Assembly: GCF_900538805.1 (NCBI RefSeq)
Contig: NZ_UPZP01000054.1
Location: 1-14,358 of the forward strand
DNA length: 14,358 nucleotides
Source of the DNA: an uncultured Dialister sp.
GTDB taxonomy: Bacteria > Bacillota > Negativicutes > Veillonellales > Dialisteraceae
Direction of reading: 5' to 3'
Shown here: piece after piece, positions 12,957 to 14,358 of the stretch
Numbering within the stretch: position 1 is the stretch's first letter
Layout: each line of letters starts with the position of its first letter
The notes under the pieces: model-generated
Seen by the model: only the letters and a program-made list of their open reading frames with translations
Database searches by the model: none
Told to the model about the DNA's origin: nothing
Position numbers and translations under genes: made by a program

Positions 12957-13068
12957 TGATTTCACCCATGAAAAAGCAAAGATCCTATAAGCATGACAAT
13001 CATGTTATGCTTCATCAAAGAGCGGCTTAGCCTTGGTGATTCCATTTTCTACAGCTGTTCTTTCTAAA

Positions 13069-13102
13069 CAAAAAGCCTTTCCCATAGAGGAAGGGCTTTT
13101 TT
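13069..13102. terminator. Bidirectional terminator upstream of the dpn operon
   Basis: AAAAAGCCTTTCC pairs with GGAAGGGCTTTTT (one G-T pair) across a short loop, with A and T runs outside. It would isolate the dpn operon from transcription entering on the minus strand and could stop plus-strand transcripts. No gene is recognised immediately beside it. Confidence 0.78.
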
Positions 13103-13170
13103 CGTACCATATTGATGGCTGAGATAACCAAGCTACATACCAAAAAAAGAAAAGCCTATCAGGGGAGTAT

Positions 13171-13335
13171 CGGGGCAGCATCGGCTTAATGGCAGAATCT
13201 GGTCTTATAAAAACTTTCAGCCCCTGCTGCGTCCCAGGGTTCCTTAAATAGCCCGCTATTCGCGTCACCCTGCTCCTTGTAGGGGCTGAAAGTTCAAGAA
13301 TAAAACCAGACAGCCATCAAGCCGACGCTGCCCCG
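13171..13335 (-). repeat. Long hairpin element, copy 3 (family 2 core)
   Basis: The two halves are complementary for about 60 of 81 positions: CGGGGCAGC, TCGGCTT, ATGGC, TCTGGT and ACTTTCAGCCCCT each meet their partner, ending in the centre AATAGC-CC-GCTATT (13247-13260). Read on the minus strand, the core GACGCGAATAGC-GG-GCTATTTAAGGA is the same as in copies 1 and 2, and CAGGGT/ACCCTG replaces their middle stems. The ends lack the GGGAAGC terminal repeats and no TA duplication is clear. It lies in intergenic DNA. Confidence 0.75.
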
Positions 13336-13414
13336 CCAGATAAGTTCAACCAATGAATCAGGCGTCCGCGCCTTGGTCCTCCCACATACATGGGTGCTGC
13401 TCGGAACATGGACG

Positions 13415-13497
13415 GTCGGGAAAACCATGGGAAGGCCCCTTTATGTGCAGACCAGGGGCCAACTTTTCCCGACTTGCGTATCCTGTGCAGGATACGC
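13415..13497 (+). ncRNA. Three-stem structured repeat, copy B (family 1)
   Basis: Stem 1 pairs GTCGGGAAAA (13415-13424) with TTTTCCCGAC (13464-13473). Stem 2 pairs GGCCCCT (13434-13440) with AGGGGCC (13454-13460) around TTATGTGCAGACC. After TT, stem 3 is GCGTATCCT-GTGC-AGGATACGC (13476-13497). All three stems are perfect yet differ from copies A and C. No gene is seen beside it. Confidence 0.6.
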
Positions 13498-13833
13498 ACA
13501 TCAGAGAGAGGAAAGTCCTGCGAGCGCTCTTCCTTATTGCTTTTCTGTCTTCTGTTTATTGGTACTGCATTGTCTTCTGTCTATCATCGGCCGATTTTAG
13601 AAGAAGGAGGATTGAAAAGATGGAATTCCCTGATGTTTCTTCATTCCCCTGCCCTTCTCCTTACCGCGGATGTGGAGGATGGCAGCTTGGAAATCAGACT
13701 CATCATCTCATGAGGTCTTTTCACCCCTCTATTATTAATATCGTTTGAGGTTCGAATTTTAGACCCCCTGGAGGGAAAAATTTTAGAAAAATTTCTTGGA
13801 CCTATCCTCAGGGCTCCGCCCAGCTCCATCCCG
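13498..13833. other. Gene-poor spacer with a weak 42-codon candidate
   Basis: This 336-bp stretch holds no recognisable gene. The only candidate is ATG 13620 to 13748 (plus, 42 aa, beginning MEFPDVSSFPCPSPYRGCGG), with AGGAGG about 10 nt upstream. It has no recognisable similarity and is probably chance. AT-rich inverted sequence (AAATTTT and AAAATTT type) lies near 13755-13797. Confidence 0.4.
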
Positions 13834-13916
13834 GTCGGGCAAACAAAAGGTAGGCCCTTTTATGGGCAGGCTAAGGGCCTACTTTGCCCGACTTGGCAAT
13901 TCTATGCAGGATTGCC
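13834..13916 (+). ncRNA. Three-stem structured repeat, copy C (family 1)
   Basis: Stem 1 pairs GTCGGGCAAA (13834-13843) with TTTGCCCGAC (13883-13892). Stem 2 pairs TAGGCCC (13851-13857) with GGGCCTA (13875-13881) around TTTTATGGGCAGGCTAA. After TT, stem 3 is GGCAATTCT-ATGC-AGGATTGCC (13895-13916) with one G-T pair. It lies about 135 bp before a possible gene start at 14052, the only copy with a possible gene downstream. Confidence 0.6.
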
Positions 13917-13957
13917 ACCTAAGGAAGGAGCCTGCGTTACGTGCTTTCCTTCCCGCC

Positions 13958-13987
13958 CACTGTCATTCTATAACCGGAATGACAGTG
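13958..13987. repeat. 11-bp inverted repeat
   Basis: CACTGTCATTC (13958-13968) and GAATGACAGTG (13977-13987) are perfectly complementary with an 8-nt loop. There is no T run, so it is not a typical terminator. Confidence 0.6.
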
Positions 13988-14051
13988 TCTCCATGACATT
14001 ATCTGCTTTTCATGGAAAATTCTTAAGGGAGGTTGTAAAAAAGGGGTGCTT

Positions 14052-14358
14052 ATGCAATATAAATGTATGGAGAAGGAAATCAGTGAGCTCTCCATGGAAG
14101 GATTCTATTTTCCACATCTGCCATGTATATCGCGAATATTCCGGCCGGAATACAGCTTTGGCAGAGAAGAAGCCATGAATCCCTGTATACAGGCTCCTGA
14201 TTTTCCCTCCCCACTTTCCGGGGCCCCGGAAAGTCGGAACGAATTCTGCAGATTCGCAAAAAAGTATGGCAACATCAAAAGCACGGATACCATCCCTTGC
14301 AGCATGAGCCCGCATTCCCGGACGACAAGTTCAAGGCGGCTGCAGGACTTTCCTGTAT
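14052..14358 (+). CDS. Possible hypothetical gene, cut by the window end
   Basis: From ATG 14052 the frame stays open for 102 codons to the last base. The start has AAGGGG (14041-14046) 5 nt upstream. The protein begins MQYKCMEKEISELSMEGFYF and later has NEFCRFAKKYGNIK; I recognise no domain, signal or membrane segment. Against it: a perfect 22-bp palindrome lies inside (14213-14234), and an open frame of similar length lies on the other strand (14315-14010). It may be a real gene following the structured repeat, or only a chance frame. The missing right-hand sequence would decide. Confidence 0.35.
   Translation, partial: MQYKCMEKEISELSMEGFYFPHLPCISRIFRPEYSFGREEAMNPCIQAPDFPSPLSGAPESRNEFCRFAKKYGNIKSTDTIPCSMSPHSRTTSSRRLQDFPV

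Noticed and set aside
13005..13268. 87-codon minus-strand frame across hairpin element copy 3
   Set aside because: It is formed by the hairpin arm and a terminator; there is no Shine-Dalgarno site or recognised similarity.
13744..13775. GGTTCGAAT as a tRNA T-arm
   Set aside because: The flanking bases do not form the T stem and no acceptor or anticodon arm is present.
13834..14052. Copy C as a riboswitch for the gene at 14052
   Set aside because: The other copies are not upstream of genes and there is no terminator or sequestered start, so cis regulation is not supported.

Overview
The window looks like a chromosomal segment of a fairly GC-rich Bacillota bacterium. AAAGGAGG-type Shine-Dalgarno sites, a fluoride riboswitch, MarR regulators, a DpnI-type restriction gene and dense intergenic palindromes would fit a Negativicutes gut or oral anaerobe such as a Dialister relative. 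That placement is inference; no rRNA or other phylogenetic marker is present. Well over a third of the window is non-coding, and most of that is repeats.

Layout, left to right. (1) 1-792: a truncated structured repeat and hairpin repeats, then a fluoride riboswitch with terminator controlling a Fluc/CrcB fluoride channel. (2) 860-2965, plus strand: a small unknown gene split by a 159-bp MITE, then a crotonase-family gene coupled to a PF00756-type esterase. (3) 3391-4578: a 12-TM MFS efflux-type transporter between blocks of repeats. (4) 5638-7178, minus strand: a MarR regulator followed by an L-lactate-oxidase-like flavoprotein, ending in a strong terminator. (5) 8152-10827, minus strand: a 14-TM DHA2 drug exporter and, upstream, a second MarR regulator. 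A shared 15-bp motif lies beside both promoter regions, so the regulator probably controls itself and the pump. (6) 11145-12884, minus strand: dpnD, dpnC (DpnI-like endonuclease for methylated GATC) and a DJ-1/PfpI gene broken by a second MITE. (7) 12885-14358: terminator, a third long hairpin element, two more structured repeats, and possibly the start of a gene that leaves the window.

The most novel content is non-coding. Two structured repeat families show compensatory stem changes between copies inside this one window. Family 1 is a three-stem element of about 83 nt, with copies at 5391-5472, 13415-13497 and 13834-13916 and a truncated one at 1-44 on the minus strand. Family 2 is a long hairpin of about 160 bp with a conserved internal core, at 926-1084, 11426-11586 and 13171-13335. 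Two members of family 2 have terminal inverted repeats and TA duplications and sit inside genes; conceptual excision restores both reading frames exactly. GATC is very rare in the window (six sites counted by eye), and three of the six lie just upstream of dpnD, two of them in a perfect 16-bp tandem repeat.
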